This document shows, one piece after another, positions 1 through 9,728 of a DNA stretch of 64,000 nucleotides (its first letter is position 1; each line of letters opens with the position of its first letter). The notes beneath the pieces were generated by a model. The model did not search any database. It was not told the DNA's origin and saw nothing but the letters and a program-made list of their open reading frames with translations. Origin of the DNA: Mesorhizobium sp. (GTDB taxonomy: Bacteria > Pseudomonadota > Alphaproteobacteria > Rhizobiales > Rhizobiaceae); NCBI RefSeq assembly GCF_017306585.1, contig NZ_JAFKIC010000109.1, positions 30,243-94,242 on the forward strand, read 5' to 3'. Both the position numbers and the translations under genes were made by a program.

Positions 1-202
1 GATCGCCTTGGTCGTTCGGGGATACCCAAAGGCAAGAGCAACTAAGTCGTCTTACGAAAACGACTATTCGGGGACTTCGGTACCATTTCACCAACGGCGG
101 CGGCCGGTTTGACCAGCCTCCACCGGTGGCGGGCGAAGCATTGCGCGCGTCGCGCGCGATCGCCTCGGCCAGGGTCGCCCGCAACGAGGAGAACGCCAGC
201 CT
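1..202. other. Intergenic leader, no gene seen
   Basis: I see no convincing coding region here. The stretch holds a GC-rich self-complementary run near 139-163 (alternating GCGCG) and an AGGAG ribosome-binding-like sequence near 187-191 ahead of the aminopeptidase start. It presumably carries the promoter of the downstream peptide operon, but I could not pick a -35/-10 pair with confidence. Confidence 0.4.
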
Positions 203-1717
203 ATGCCTCAGTCGCCAGCGCCGGTCTTTGAAACGGCGGACGAGATTTCCGCGGAAGCCTCTGTCGTCGTGATCCTGCAAACTGCCCAGACCGGATTTGG
301 TCCACGGGCGGCGGCGCTCGATGCTCAAATGGGCGGAATTCTGTCGCGTGCCTGCTCCGATCCGGCCGCGTTGGACGAATCCGGCGCCTGCATTGATCTT
401 ATTGCCCCCAAGGCGATGTCGGCCCGGCGCGTGATCATCCTGGCTTTGGGCAAAACCGAAGCCGTGACCGCGCTGTCTCTGGCCCGTGCCGGTGGTTCGC
501 TTGCCGCACATCTGGAAACCAAGGGCGAATGCGCGGCGACGCTTGTCCTGGACCCCATCGCTGGCGTCGACTTGCTGCCTGAGGAAATCCTGGCGCGCGT
601 GGCGCTTGGCATGCGGTTGCGGCGCTATCGCTTCGATATGCGCAACCGGCGCCAGGGCGCGGGGGCCGACCGGACCTTGCGGGTACAACTGATTGGGGCG
701 TCCGGCCCGGACCTCGCCAAGGCCTTGACGCGGACCAATGCCATCGCCGACGGCGTCGAATATGCGCGGACCCTTGTCAACCTGCCGCCGAACCATCTTC
801 ATCCGGACAATTTCCAGGACCATCTGGAGCCGTTGCGCGAAGCCGGCATCGACGTCGAGATCCTTGATGCCGCCCGGATGAAGGAACTCGGCATGAATGC
901 GATCCTGGCCGTGGGCTCGGGGTCGGTGCGCCCGCCGCGCGTCGCGGTGCTGCGATATCGCGGCAAGGGTGCTCCCACGCAGCCGATGGCCTTCGTCGGC
1001 AAGGGCGTCTGTTTTGATTCCGGCGGCCTCTGCATAAAGCGCGGTGAGCAGATGTTCGACATGAAGGCTGATATGGGCGGCGCGGCCGTCGTGGTTGGCC
1101 TGCTTATCGCGCTCGCCCGGCAAAACAGCCCTGTGCACGCCGTCGGCGTCCTCGGCATTGCCGAGAACATGCCCTCAGGCACCGCGCTCAAGCCGCGCGA
1201 CATCATCACGACGGCATCCGGGCAGACCGTCGAGGTGTTCGATACCGACGCGGAGGGCCGCCTGATCCTGGCGGATTGCCTTCACTATGCCGCCTCGCGC
1301 TTCAACCCCTCGGTCATGGTCGACCTGGCCACGCTGACCTATTCGGTGATGCGCGGCCTCGGATCGGTATTCGCCGGCCTTTTCAGCACCGACGATGCCA
1401 TCGCCTCGCGCATGATCGCGGCTGGTGAAACAGTCGGCGAGCGGTTCTGGCAATTGCCGCTCGACCGGGCTTATGACGAAGGCCTGCAATCCCCCTTCGC
1501 CGACATCCGTCACCACGCCAAGGACATGGAAGATGGCGACGCGCCTTACGCCGCGGCTTTCCTGCGCCATTTCACCGAAGATCGTCCCTGGGTGCATCTC
1601 GACATCGCCGGCAAGGAACTCGCCGACAAGGATCGGCCGCTGGGCCGGGAAGGCGCCACCGCATTCGGAGTCCAGATGCTGGAAGAATGGGTCCGGTCCA
1701 GCCGCGCGGCGAACTGA
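203..1717 (+). CDS. pepA: Leucyl aminopeptidase (M17 family)
   Basis: This 504-residue protein is a cytosolic M17 aminopeptidase that removes N-terminal residues from short peptides. The N-terminal third is the variable non-catalytic domain. The C-terminal catalytic domain has the metal-binding [11 protein letters not shown] segment, the [10 protein letters not shown] segment and the family signature DTDAEGRL, where most relatives have NTDAEGRL. Length is typical of the family. It is the first gene of a tight row with a hydrolase and an oligopeptide ABC transporter, which suggests that imported peptides are cut to amino acids. The next gene starts within about 40 bases of its stop. Sure of family; substrate range is not visible. 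Confidence 0.93.
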   Translation: MPQSPAPVFETADEISAEASVVVILQTAQTGFGPRAAALDAQMGGILSRACSDPAALDESGACIDLIAPKAMSARRVIILALGKTEAVTALSLARAGGSLAAHLETKGECAATLVLDPIAGVDLLPEEILARVALGMRLRRYRFDMRNRRQGAGADRTLRVQLIGASGPDLAKALTRTNAIADGVEYARTLVNLPPNHLHPDNFQDHLEPLREAGIDVEILDAARMKELGMNAILAVGSGSVRPPRVAVLRYRGKGAPTQPMAFVGKGVCFDSGGLCIKRGEQMFDMKADMGGAAVVVGLLIALARQNSPVHAVGVLGIAENMPSGTALKPRDIITTASGQTVEVFDTDAEGRLILADCLHYAASRFNPSVMVDLATLTYSVMRGLGSVFAGLFSTDDAIASRMIAAGETVGERFWQLPLDRAYDEGLQSPFADIRHHAKDMEDGDAPYAAAFLRHFTEDRPWVHLDIAGKELADKDRPLGREGATAFGVQMLEEWVRSSRAAN

Positions 1718-1752
1718 GGCGGCAAATGTCTTCAAGCGAGCAGGGAGCCAGC

Positions 1753-2658
1753 ATGTCATCGCAGATTGCCAGCAGGGAAGGCCGAGCCGCCTTCGGTCGT
1801 TACGAAACCTGGTATCGGGTCTCCGGCGACCTCGAATCCGGCAAGCCTCCGGTGGTGATCCTGCACGGCGGGCCTGGCGCCGCGCACAATTATGTCGATG
1901 CCTACAAGCTTCTGGCCCGCAGAGGGCGCGCGGTCATTCATTATGATCAATTGGGCTGTGGCAATTCCACCTTGCTGCCCGAGAAGGGCGCTGACTTCTG
2001 GACGCCGAGGCTTTTCATCGACGAACTCGAAAACCTCGTCGACCATCTCGGTATCCGCCCAGGCTTCCACGTGCTTGGCCAAAGCTGGGGCGGCATGCTG
2101 GGCGCCGAATATGGGGTGATCCGGCCGAAGGGCCTGAAGTCGCTGACCATCGCCAATTCACCGGCGTCCATGAAGTTGTGGGTCGAAGAGGCCAACCGGC
2201 TGCGCGCGGACCTGCCCGCCGATGTGCAGGAGACGCTGACTCGTCATGAACAGGCGGGTACGACGGACGATCCGGCCTACCAGGAGGCAACGATGCGGTT
2301 CTACGAACGGCATGTCTGCCGGGTCGTGCCTTTCCCGTCTGAAGTGACCGAGACATTCGCCCAGATCGTCCGCAATCCGACCGTCTATCATCTCATGAAC
2401 GGGCCGAACGAGTTCCACGTCATCGGAACGCTGAAGAACTGGAGCATCATCGACCGCCTTCCGGCCATCGATGTTCCGACGCTCATCATCTCCGGACGCC
2501 ATGACGAGGCAACGCCGGCAACCGTCCAGCCTTTCAAGGACGGCATCGAGGGATCGCACTGGGAGATATTCGAGCATTCCAGCCATATGCCGCATGTCGA
2601 GGAGCAGGATCTCTGCATGCGGGTGGTGGGAGACTTCCTGGACCACAACGACAACTGA
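1753..2658 (+). CDS. Proline iminopeptidase-like alpha/beta hydrolase
   Basis: A 301-residue alpha/beta-hydrolase of the proline iminopeptidase/L-amino acid amidase type (peptidase S33). It shows the oxyanion HGGPG motif, the DQLGCGNS segment and the nucleophile elbow GQSWGG; the acid and His are probably in SGRHDEATP and HSSHMPH. I chose the ATG at 1753 because GGGAG precedes it; an in-frame ATG at 1726 would add nine residues. It lies between pepA and the peptide transporter, only 17 bases before the binding protein, so removing N-terminal proline or related residues from imported peptides is the natural reading. The exact substrate is inferred. Confidence 0.85.
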   Translation: MSSQIASREGRAAFGRYETWYRVSGDLESGKPPVVILHGGPGAAHNYVDAYKLLARRGRAVIHYDQLGCGNSTLLPEKGADFWTPRLFIDELENLVDHLGIRPGFHVLGQSWGGMLGAEYGVIRPKGLKSLTIANSPASMKLWVEEANRLRADLPADVQETLTRHEQAGTTDDPAYQEATMRFYERHVCRVVPFPSEVTETFAQIVRNPTVYHLMNGPNEFHVIGTLKNWSIIDRLPAIDVPTLIISGRHDEATPATVQPFKDGIEGSHWEIFEHSSHMPHVEEQDLCMRVVGDFLDHNDN

Positions 2659-2675
2659 GAAAAGGGGAATACGAC

Positions 2676-4337
2676 ATGAAGAAACTGCTTCTGGCCGCGT
2701 CAGCGGCGGCATTGCTGGCCGGCGCATGGCTGGCCCCGGCACAGGCCGAATATCTCAAGGAACACCGAGGCGGTACCATTCGCCTGCTCGCCCGTTCCGC
2801 GGCGGGAACGCTCGATCCGCATATCAACTACACCGACCAGGGCTGGCAGATGTACCAGCCGATCTATGACGGCCTCGTCGCCTTCCGCAAGGCCGAAGGC
2901 ATGGACGGCTTCTCCGTCGTCGCCGACCTGGCCGAAGCGCTGCCGACGCTCAGCAATGACGGCAAGACCCTCACCTTCAAGCTGCGCAAGGGCATCAAAT
3001 TCTCCGACGGCAAGGATCTCGGCGTGAAGGACGTCGTCGCTTCCTTCCAGCGTATCTTCAAGGTCTCCGGACCAACCTCGGGCACCTTCTATGCCGGTAT
3101 CGTCGGCGCCGACAAATGCCTCGCGGACACCAAGAGCTGTACGCTCGACGGCGGTGTTGTCGGCGACGAGGCAACCGGCACGATCACCATCAATCTGACC
3201 AAGCCGGACGCCGAAATCCTCTACAAGCTTGCCTTGCCGCACGCTGTCGTCCTGCCGGCGGACACACCTGCGGAGGACATGGGTTCCAAGCCCATTCCCA
3301 GCACCGGCGCCTACATGATCTCGGCTTTCGACCCCAACAAGGGCATGACGGTCACCCGCAACCCCAACTTCAAGCAGTGGAGCGAGGAAGCCCAGCCGGA
3401 TGGCTATCCGGATGTGGTCCAGTATGATTTCGGCCTCTCCGAAGAGGCTGCGGTGACGGCGATCCAGAACGGCGAAGCGGACTGGATGTTCGATGCGCTG
3501 CCCAGCGACCGGTTGGGCGAGCTCGGCAGCAAGTCCATGGACCAGCTGCACATCTCGCCGCTTTCGGCCTGGTGGTACGCCCCGCTGAACAACCGGCTCG
3601 CGCCCTTCGACAACGAAAAGGCCCGTCAGGCTGTCGCCTACGCGATCGACCGCAACACGCTGGTCAAGCTGTTCGGCGGCAAGGTGCTTGCCTCGCCGGT
3701 CTGCCAGGTTCTGCCGCCGGACTTCCCCGGCCACGAGGACTATTGCCCTTACACCAAGAACCCCGGCGCTAAATGGTCGGCTCCCGATCTCGATAAGGCC
3801 AAACAGCTTGTCGAGGAGTCGGGCACGAAGGGCCAGAAGGTTACGATCATCGTCGAGGACACGGCCATTTCGCGTTCCATTGGCGTCTATCTGCAGAGCG
3901 TGTTGACCAGCATCGGCTATGTCGCCGACGTCAAGCCGATCTCGTCCAACATCCAGTTCACCTACATCCAGAACACCAATAACAAAGTGCAGATGTCGGT
4001 CACCCAGTGGTATAAGGACTATCCCGCGGCCTCGGACTTCCTGAACATCCTGTTCAGCTGCGCCTCCTTCCGTGAGGGTTCGGATGCTTCGATCAACATC
4101 GCCGGCTTCTGCGACAAGGATATCGACGCCAAGATGCAGAAGGCGCTCGACCTCGGCGTGACCGATCAGAAGGCCGCCGACAAGCTGTGGGCGGAAATCG
4201 ACAGGCAGGTAACTGACAAGGCACCGGCGGTCGGCCTGTTCACGCCCAAGCGGCTCGACTTCGTGAGCAAGCGCGTGGGCAACTTCAAGTTCAACCCGCA
4301 GTTCAACTGGATGATCACCCAGTCCTGGGTGCAGTAA
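2676..4337 (+). CDS. Oligopeptide/dipeptide ABC transporter, periplasmic binding protein
   Basis: A 553-residue SBP_bac_5 family lipid-free binding protein. The N-terminus is a classical Sec signal peptide (MKK, hydrophobic stretch, cleavage after about APAQA near residue 24). The body has the family pattern, including LAEALPTLSNDGKTLTFKLR and the SDGKDLGVKDVVAS segment. It captures peptides in the periplasm for the two permeases and two ATPases that follow in the same direction. Transcription probably continues from pepA, since the gap to the previous gene is 17 bases with a GGGG ribosome-binding sequence. Relatives also carry nickel, glutathione or opines, so peptide is inferred from the peptidase neighbours. 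Confidence 0.9.
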   Translation: MKKLLLAASAAALLAGAWLAPAQAEYLKEHRGGTIRLLARSAAGTLDPHINYTDQGWQMYQPIYDGLVAFRKAEGMDGFSVVADLAEALPTLSNDGKTLTFKLRKGIKFSDGKDLGVKDVVASFQRIFKVSGPTSGTFYAGIVGADKCLADTKSCTLDGGVVGDEATGTITINLTKPDAEILYKLALPHAVVLPADTPAEDMGSKPIPSTGAYMISAFDPNKGMTVTRNPNFKQWSEEAQPDGYPDVVQYDFGLSEEAAVTAIQNGEADWMFDALPSDRLGELGSKSMDQLHISPLSAWWYAPLNNRLAPFDNEKARQAVAYAIDRNTLVKLFGGKVLASPVCQVLPPDFPGHEDYCPYTKNPGAKWSAPDLDKAKQLVEESGTKGQKVTIIVEDTAISRSIGVYLQSVLTSIGYVADVKPISSNIQFTYIQNTNNKVQMSVTQWYKDYPAASDFLNILFSCASFREGSDASINIAGFCDKDIDAKMQKALDLGVTDQKAADKLWAEIDRQVTDKAPAVGLFTPKRLDFVSKRVGNFKFNPQFNWMITQSWVQ

Positions 4338-4360
4338 AGAACCGCCGGAGGAACACGTCC

Positions 4361-5380
4361 GTGTCGAATGAAGCTGTAGCCGTCGTGCCGCGCAAGACGC
4401 GCGGCCCGTGGGCCGTCGCGTTGACCAAACTGACAAGGGACAGGGCCGCCATGACGTCCCTGGTCGTGTTCCTCCTCATTGTTCTCGCCTGTTTCAGTGC
4501 GCCCCTTTATGCGAAATGGGCAGGCGTGGACCCGTTCGCCTCCACGCTCGACGCCGTCATCCAGGTCGATGGCGCCGACGTTCCCGTGATGGAGCAGTCG
4601 ACGGAAGGGCTTGGGCTTGGCTACACGCCGATAGGCCCGACCTGGCAACTCGGCAATTACTTCCTTGGAGCGGATAGCCAGGGGCGCGATGTCATGGCCA
4701 GGTTGCTCTATGGCGGTCTGAGCTCGCTGCTGATTTCGGGTGCGGCTACCATCTTCACCCTGATCCTTGGTACCGCGGCGGGATTGATTGCCGGCTATTT
4801 CGGCGGCATCACGGACACGGTGCTGTCGCGGTTCCTCGACGTGCTGTGGGCGTTCCCGATATATCTCTTGGCGATTTCACTCTCCATCGTCACCATCGCG
4901 CAAGGCATCTCGATCGGCCCGATCGAGATCCAATCCGGCAGCCTGTGGCTGCCGGTCATCATCATCGGCATCGTCTACGTGCCTTATGTGGCGCGCCCGA
5001 TACGCGGCCAGGTCCTGTCGCTGCGCCACAGCGAGTTTGTCATGGCCGCGATCAATCTGGGCGTGCCGGGGTCGCGCATCTTGTGGCGTGACATCCTGCC
5101 CAACATCACCACGACCCTCATCGTCTTCGTGCCGCTGATGATGGCGTTGAACATGCTGACGGAATCGGCACTCTCCTTCCTCTCGATCGGCGTGCAGCCG
5201 CCGGCGGCGAGCTGGGGCACCATCATCCAGGACGGACAGGCGCTGCTCTACACGCGGCCGCTGGTGGCTCTGGTGCCGGGCCTGGCGATTGCCGTTTCGG
5301 TGATGGCGCTCAATGTCTTCGGCGACGGGCTGCGTGATGCGCTCGACCCGCGCTCCAAGGTCCGGCTGGGGCGCGACTGA
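4361..5380 (+). CDS. Peptide ABC transporter permease, DppC type
   Basis: This 339-residue inner-membrane permease starts at a GTG with GGAGGAA upstream. It has the extended N-terminal region and the LGADSQGRDVMARLLYG motif typical of DppC/OppC proteins, then the binding-protein-dependent transport domain whose EAA-type loop is visible around AAINLGVPGSRILWRDILP. About six membrane segments can be seen. Its stop overlaps the start of the next permease by one base (TGATG). In most peptide operons the B-type permease comes first; here the C-type precedes the B-type. Confidence 0.9.
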   Translation: MSNEAVAVVPRKTRGPWAVALTKLTRDRAAMTSLVVFLLIVLACFSAPLYAKWAGVDPFASTLDAVIQVDGADVPVMEQSTEGLGLGYTPIGPTWQLGNYFLGADSQGRDVMARLLYGGLSSLLISGAATIFTLILGTAAGLIAGYFGGITDTVLSRFLDVLWAFPIYLLAISLSIVTIAQGISIGPIEIQSGSLWLPVIIIGIVYVPYVARPIRGQVLSLRHSEFVMAAINLGVPGSRILWRDILPNITTTLIVFVPLMMALNMLTESALSFLSIGVQPPAASWGTIIQDGQALLYTRPLVALVPGLAIAVSVMALNVFGDGLRDALDPRSKVRLGRD

Positions 5381-6351
5381 TGATCTACGCCATCCTCCGC
5401 CGTTTCGGTCAGATGCTGTTCGTCATGTTCGGCATTTCGGTCATCGTCTTCCTGATCTTCTTCGCCACCCCGGGCTCCGACCCGGCGGCGCGTATCGCCG
5501 GCCGCAACGCTTCACCCGAAGTGCTGGAGGCGGTGCGTCACTCCTTCGGCTTCGACCGGCCGCTCTACGTGCAGTATGTGACGATGATGGAAAAGATCTT
5601 CGTCACCGGTGATCTGACCTCTTTCGTCAATCGCGGCTGGAAGGTGGTGCCGGCGGTGATGGATTCGATCCCCGTCACGCTCTCGCTGGTGTTCGGCGCT
5701 GCGGTTCTCTGGGTGGTTGTGTCCATCGTCATCGGCATCGTTGCCGCGGCCACCCGCGACAGCTGGCTCGACAAGCTGCTGATGGCGCTGGGGCTGCTCG
5801 GCATTTCCATGCCGGTCTACTGGCTGGGCGAGGTGATGAACCTGATTACCCAGAGCCGCTATCACGACAGCTGGGCATTCTCCTGGGTGCCGCCGCTCGG
5901 CTACAAGAACTTCTCCGACGACCCGAAGGGCTGGTTCCTGACCCTGGTCATTCCGTGGATCACGCTGGCCATCCTCTATATCGGCATCTACGGGCGCGTC
6001 CTGCGCGCGGCCATAATCGAGTCCATGCAGGAGGACTATATCCGAACGGCCCGCGCCAAGGGCCTGTCGGAGACCCGCATCCTGCTGCGCCACGCCTTGC
6101 GCACCTCGCTTATCGCCTTCGTTACCTTGTTCGGCCTCGACTTCGGCGCGCTGGTCGGCGGCTCAGCGCTGCTCACCGAAGTGGTGTTCGGATTGCACGG
6201 CATCGGCAAGCTTACCTACGACGCGCTGCAAAACCTCGATCTGCCGATGATCATGGCAACGGTGATGTATGCTTCCATGTTCGTTGTCGTCGCCAACGCG
6301 GTGGTCGATTTCGTCTATATCCTTCTCGACCCGCGCCTGAGGACATCATGA
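5380..6351 (+). CDS. Peptide ABC transporter permease, DppB type
   Basis: A 323-residue permease that begins with the DppB/OppB hallmark: a short cytoplasmic MIYAILRRFGQ, the first membrane helix, then a periplasmic segment with FGFDRPLYVQY. The EAA loop lies in RTARAKGLSETRILLRHALR. It pairs with the DppC-type protein to form the channel. The start overlaps the previous stop, and its own stop overlaps the ATPase start as ATGA, so translation is probably coupled along the operon. Confidence 0.9.
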   Translation: MIYAILRRFGQMLFVMFGISVIVFLIFFATPGSDPAARIAGRNASPEVLEAVRHSFGFDRPLYVQYVTMMEKIFVTGDLTSFVNRGWKVVPAVMDSIPVTLSLVFGAAVLWVVVSIVIGIVAAATRDSWLDKLLMALGLLGISMPVYWLGEVMNLITQSRYHDSWAFSWVPPLGYKNFSDDPKGWFLTLVIPWITLAILYIGIYGRVLRAAIIESMQEDYIRTARAKGLSETRILLRHALRTSLIAFVTLFGLDFGALVGGSALLTEVVFGLHGIGKLTYDALQNLDLPMIMATVMYASMFVVVANAVVDFVYILLDPRLRTS

Positions 6352-7307
6352 TACTTTCGGTGCGCGACCTCAAAGTATCCTTCCGTACCAATGATGGCCT
6401 GGTTCGAGCCATCGATGGCGTCTCCTTCGATCTCGATGAAAGCGAGATCCTCGGTGTCGTTGGCGAATCCGGATCCGGCAAGACGGTGTCCCTGCTGGCC
6501 GTCATGGGCCTTATCACCGATCCCAACGCCACCATAGAAGGGTCCATCCGCTACAAGGGGCGCGAACTCGTGGGATTGCCGGCGCGCGAGCTGAGACGCC
6601 TGCGCGGCAACGAGATCGCGATGATCTTTCAGGATCCGATGACGGCGCTGACGCCGGTCTACACGATCGGCTGGCAGATCGCCGAACAGATCCGGGCGCA
6701 TCGCCGCGTCAGCAAAGCCAAGGCTATGGAACGGGTCGAGGAACTGCTGGCGGAGGTGAATTTTCCCAACCCGCATGAGGCGATGTCGCGCTATCCGCAC
6801 CAGCTTTCCGGCGGCATGCGCCAGCGGGCCGTCATTGCAATGGCTTTGTCTTGCAATCCGGCCCTGCTGGTGGCGGACGAGCCGACGACGGCGCTCGATG
6901 TCACGGTGCAGGCCGGCATCCTCGACCTCGTGCGCAAGCTGCGTGCGACCCACAAATCGGCGGTCGTGTTCATCACCCACGACATGGGCGTGGTTTCAGA
7001 ACTCGCCGACCGGGTGATGGTCATGTACGCCGGCCGCGTCGTCGAGCGCGGCAGCCGCACCGAGCTGTTTTCCGACCCGCGACACCCCTACACGCGCGCA
7101 CTGCTCGGCTCTATTCCACCCCTGACCGGCGAAAAGCCGCGGCGCCTGCCGGCCATTCCCGGCTCTCCGCCGTCTTTGCTGCGTCTGCCCAAAGGCTGCG
7201 CCTTCGGTCCGCGATGCCCGGTTCGCTACGAGCCTTGCGAAACCGAGAAGCCGGCCCTCGGCGCCGGATCGCATCCCGCCGCATGCTTCCGGGTGGCGCA
7301 GGCATGA
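6348..7307 (+). CDS. Peptide ABC transporter ATPase, DppD type
   Basis: A 319-residue nucleotide-binding subunit. The start is the ATG at 6348, in an ATGA overlap with the permease; the open frame runs further upstream but only as a shadow of that gene. Walker A is GESGSGKT, the signature is LSGGMRQR, Walker B is LLVADEP, and the C-terminal oligopeptide/dipeptide extension has the Cys cluster (GCAFGPRCP and EPCETEKP) seen in DppD/OppD proteins. It energises uptake together with the second ATPase. Confidence 0.93.
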   Translation: MILSVRDLKVSFRTNDGLVRAIDGVSFDLDESEILGVVGESGSGKTVSLLAVMGLITDPNATIEGSIRYKGRELVGLPARELRRLRGNEIAMIFQDPMTALTPVYTIGWQIAEQIRAHRRVSKAKAMERVEELLAEVNFPNPHEAMSRYPHQLSGGMRQRAVIAMALSCNPALLVADEPTTALDVTVQAGILDLVRKLRATHKSAVVFITHDMGVVSELADRVMVMYAGRVVERGSRTELFSDPRHPYTRALLGSIPPLTGEKPRRLPAIPGSPPSLLRLPKGCAFGPRCPVRYEPCETEKPALGAGSHPAACFRVAQA

Positions 7308-8302
7308 GCGAACCAATGACAGATACCGACCGCCCGATCCTCGAGACGCGCGCGCTTGCCAAGCGCTTTTCGATCGGCACCCGTTTTTCCGCCGAAGGCC
7401 GCCGCACCGTGCATGCCGTCGACAACGTGTCGCTGACGGTACGGCATGGCGAGACCGTAGGCCTGGTCGGCGAATCCGGCTGCGGCAAGTCCACGCTGGC
7501 GCGCTGTCTGGTGCGCCTCTACGACATTTCAGACGGCAAGCTTTTCTTCGAAGGCGACGACATCACCTCGAAATCGCTTTCCGAACTCCGGCCGCTGAGG
7601 CGCCGCCTGCAGATGGTTTTCCAGGATCCGTCGGCCTCGCTCAATCCGCGCCGGCGTGCCGGCGATCTGGTGGCCGAGCCGCTGCGTATCCATACGAAAC
7701 TGTCCTCGGCCGAGATCAACAAGCGCGTTGCCGAACTGTTCGACCTCGTCGGACTGTTGCCGGACCATGTCGTGCGCTTTCCGCACGAGTTTTCCGGCGG
7801 CCAGCGCCAGCGTGTCGGCATCGCGCGGGCGATCGCGCTCAATCCCGATCTGGTCGTGCTGGACGAACCGGTGTCAGCGCTCGACGTTTCGGTGCAGGCG
7901 CAGATCGTCAATCTGCTGGCCGACCTGCAGGAGAAGCTGAAGCTTACCTACATCTTCATCGCGCACGATCTGTCTGTGGTTCGGCAGGTTTCGACGCGCA
8001 TCGCGGTGATGTATCTCGGCTCCATCGTCGAGGAGGGGCCGGCCGAAGAGGTCTTTGCCAAACCGGCCCATCCCTACAGCCAGGCTCTCATCTCGGCGGT
8101 TCCTGTCGTCGAGACCACGCCCAGCGGGACACGCAAGCGCATCATCCTCACGGGCGACGTGCCGAGCCCGCTCAAGCCGCCGTCCGGCTGCCGCTTCCAC
8201 CCCCGATGCCCGATCGCGGTGGACCGGTGCCGTACCGAGCGGCCGGAATTGAAGGAATACCGGCCCGGTCGCAGGGTCGCCTGTCATTTTCCGACGCTGT
8301 AG
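7304..8302 (+). CDS. Peptide ABC transporter ATPase, DppF type
   Basis: A 332-residue second ATPase, starting at 7304 in an ATGA overlap with the DppD-type gene. Walker A is GESGCGKST, the signature is FSGGQRQR, Walker B is LVVLDEP, and the C-terminus has the oligopeptide-transporter extension with SGCRFHPRCP. With its partner it forms the cytoplasmic ATPase dimer. It ends the seven-gene operon; after it the strand changes and a remnant region begins. The shift suggests the operon stops near 8310, although no clear rho-independent terminator is visible. Confidence 0.93.
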   Translation: MSEPMTDTDRPILETRALAKRFSIGTRFSAEGRRTVHAVDNVSLTVRHGETVGLVGESGCGKSTLARCLVRLYDISDGKLFFEGDDITSKSLSELRPLRRRLQMVFQDPSASLNPRRRAGDLVAEPLRIHTKLSSAEINKRVAELFDLVGLLPDHVVRFPHEFSGGQRQRVGIARAIALNPDLVVLDEPVSALDVSVQAQIVNLLADLQEKLKLTYIFIAHDLSVVRQVSTRIAVMYLGSIVEEGPAEEVFAKPAHPYSQALISAVPVVETTPSGTRKRIILTGDVPSPLKPPSGCRFHPRCPIAVDRCRTERPELKEYRPGRRVACHFPTL

Positions 8303-8329
8303 CAGCAAAGCAGCCGTGAACGGCACGGC

Positions 8330-8545
8330 TCATTTACGGCGGGCTGTCGGCGTTTCTTCATTCCTGCGCAATGGAACGGTGTCACGATCCAAAGCCGGCG
8401 CGATGAAGCCGTTGACGCCTTCGCTGATCATGAGCGAGACATCGCCGACATCCGTTGCCGCCACCGGGCACCCCATGATCTGAGAATCTTCCGTGACCAG
8501 CTCTTCGCCAGCAGCGTAAAGACAGTGCGCATCGGCGGCAGGGAG
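8330..8545 (-). pseudogene. Remnant of a group 1 glycosyltransferase
   Basis: On the minus strand the reading frame ending at 8330 contains a piece that looks like the donor-binding end of a GT4-type glycosyltransferase: MGCPVAATDVGDV then SEGVNGFIAPALD, about 8360-8475. Upstream of roughly 8510 the same frame is only a shadow of the deacetylase gene, and no N-terminal domain or start codon is present. The piece is too short to be an enzyme, so I read it as a decayed gene. It sits beside a PIG-L deacetylase, which often accompanies glycan-building glycosyltransferases, suggesting an eroded polysaccharide or glycoconjugate locus. Confidence 0.6.
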
Positions 8546-8558
8546 GGCGCCACCATGC

Positions 8559-9407
8559 TCACGCCCACTCCGCGCTCCACAGCGCTTCATGCGCCGGGGC
8601 CGGGATTCGCAGCGCCGGCGTGAACGCCGCGATCGAGGCCGGTAACTGAACGAATTGGCTTGGATAGAGCGCCGCAAGCGCCAGTTTGTCGGCGGCCGAC
8701 CCGATGGGCAACAGCGAACGCCGGGGCTCGATTGGCGCGGCGAGGGCTTGGAAGCGTGCTAACCCGGTTACACGCGCTCGCCAGACTGCCGCGTAGTGCA
8801 GATCCTCGTAGAACGCTACGCGCCAGCGCTCCCGCAAGGCCTCGTAGTGGCGCAGCACGACCTTGAGCACGACGAGATGATCGATATGCCCGCCAATAGC
8901 GGCTGGACAGAAAAGCCACGGCCGCTGATCTTCCGTCCGTTCTTGCGCGGCCGCGAGTATCGCCTCGATGATGAGGCCGTCCAGTCGCCGCGCATCTTCA
9001 TCCGCCCCGCTGGTGTCGAATGGGTCGTGGCCGCGCAGCGGCGCCTCATCGAACCCGCCGAGAGACAGGTGCAGACCAGCCTGTCGCGCGAACGCCTGCT
9101 CTTCTCGCTGGCGCAGGCCGGAAATGGCCTCGATGCGGTCGTCGCCTCGCGCCGCGACCGTCTCGGGCCGTGCCACGTAGGCCGATCTGGAGAACAGCGT
9201 CAGAAGAACACCTTGCCGCCGCCTTCGCGCGAAGGCTCCGAGCGAAAAGCAGATGTCGTCGCAATGCGGCGACAGGTAGAGATCATGTCTAGAAGCTTCG
9301 GCAAGGCCAGGCGGGGTAGGGCGCCAGCGTGAGGCCAAATCCTTCGAGATGAGATTGAGATTGCGCAAAGCCGTCGGGCCGAAGGACGCGATCGCGTTCC
9401 AACTCAT
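8559..9407 (-). CDS. PIG-L family deacetylase
   Basis: A 282-residue protein with the PIG-L/LmbE fold signature. The zinc and catalytic motif reads SPHCDDICFSLG near residue 47, where most relatives have PHPDDE, and the third ligand is probably in GGHIDHLVV. Family members remove acetyl groups from N-acetylglucosamine-containing substrates; this branch with PHxDD is common next to sugar-modifying genes. Start ATG at 9407. The gene stands alone with only a glycosyltransferase remnant downstream, so its substrate cannot be inferred. Confidence 0.75.
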   Translation of the reverse strand: MSWNAIASFGPTALRNLNLISKDLASRWRPTPPGLAEASRHDLYLSPHCDDICFSLGAFARRRRQGVLLTLFSRSAYVARPETVAARGDDRIEAISGLRQREEQAFARQAGLHLSLGGFDEAPLRGHDPFDTSGADEDARRLDGLIIEAILAAAQERTEDQRPWLFCPAAIGGHIDHLVVLKVVLRHYEALRERWRVAFYEDLHYAAVWRARVTGLARFQALAAPIEPRRSLLPIGSAADKLALAALYPSQFVQLPASIAAFTPALRIPAPAHEALWSAEWA

Positions 9408-9691
9408 GCTACTTCAGTCCACCCGGCTGCGGAGAAATTCACTCACGGGCATCCTCATGCAAGCTAAGCCGCTGCGTGGCAAGGTACATTTCTGGGCGGG
9501 TTTGGAGATAAGCAATATCAGTTAGTTGCGGGTGATCGTGTGCAAAAGTCGCACACGAAAGTTCTGCTCGTCTCCTTTTTTCGCTAGCACGACGGAGCCA
9601 CAAACGGTCCGCTGCGAACGCTGTTAGCCGACGATATTGGCCGCTCCCTGGTGGACGGGTGTGGATTAAGCACGTTGGGTGCACCCAACTA

Positions 9692-9726
9692 TTGACAGGC
9701 AGGCACCTTGCCACGCTACATATAGT
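9692..9726 (+). promoter_or_regulatory. Candidate nrdAB promoter
   Basis: A consensus -35 TTGACA lies at 9692-9697. The possible -10 sequences downstream are imperfect: GCTACA with 17-base spacing, or TACATA at 9717-9722 with 19. Transcription from here would begin within a few bases of the cobalamin aptamer, as expected for a riboswitch leader. The 9408-9690 stretch otherwise holds only a small hairpin (GTGTGC at 9538-9543 with GCACAC at 9551-9556) and no gene that I can see. Confidence 0.5.
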
Positions 9727-9728
9727 CA

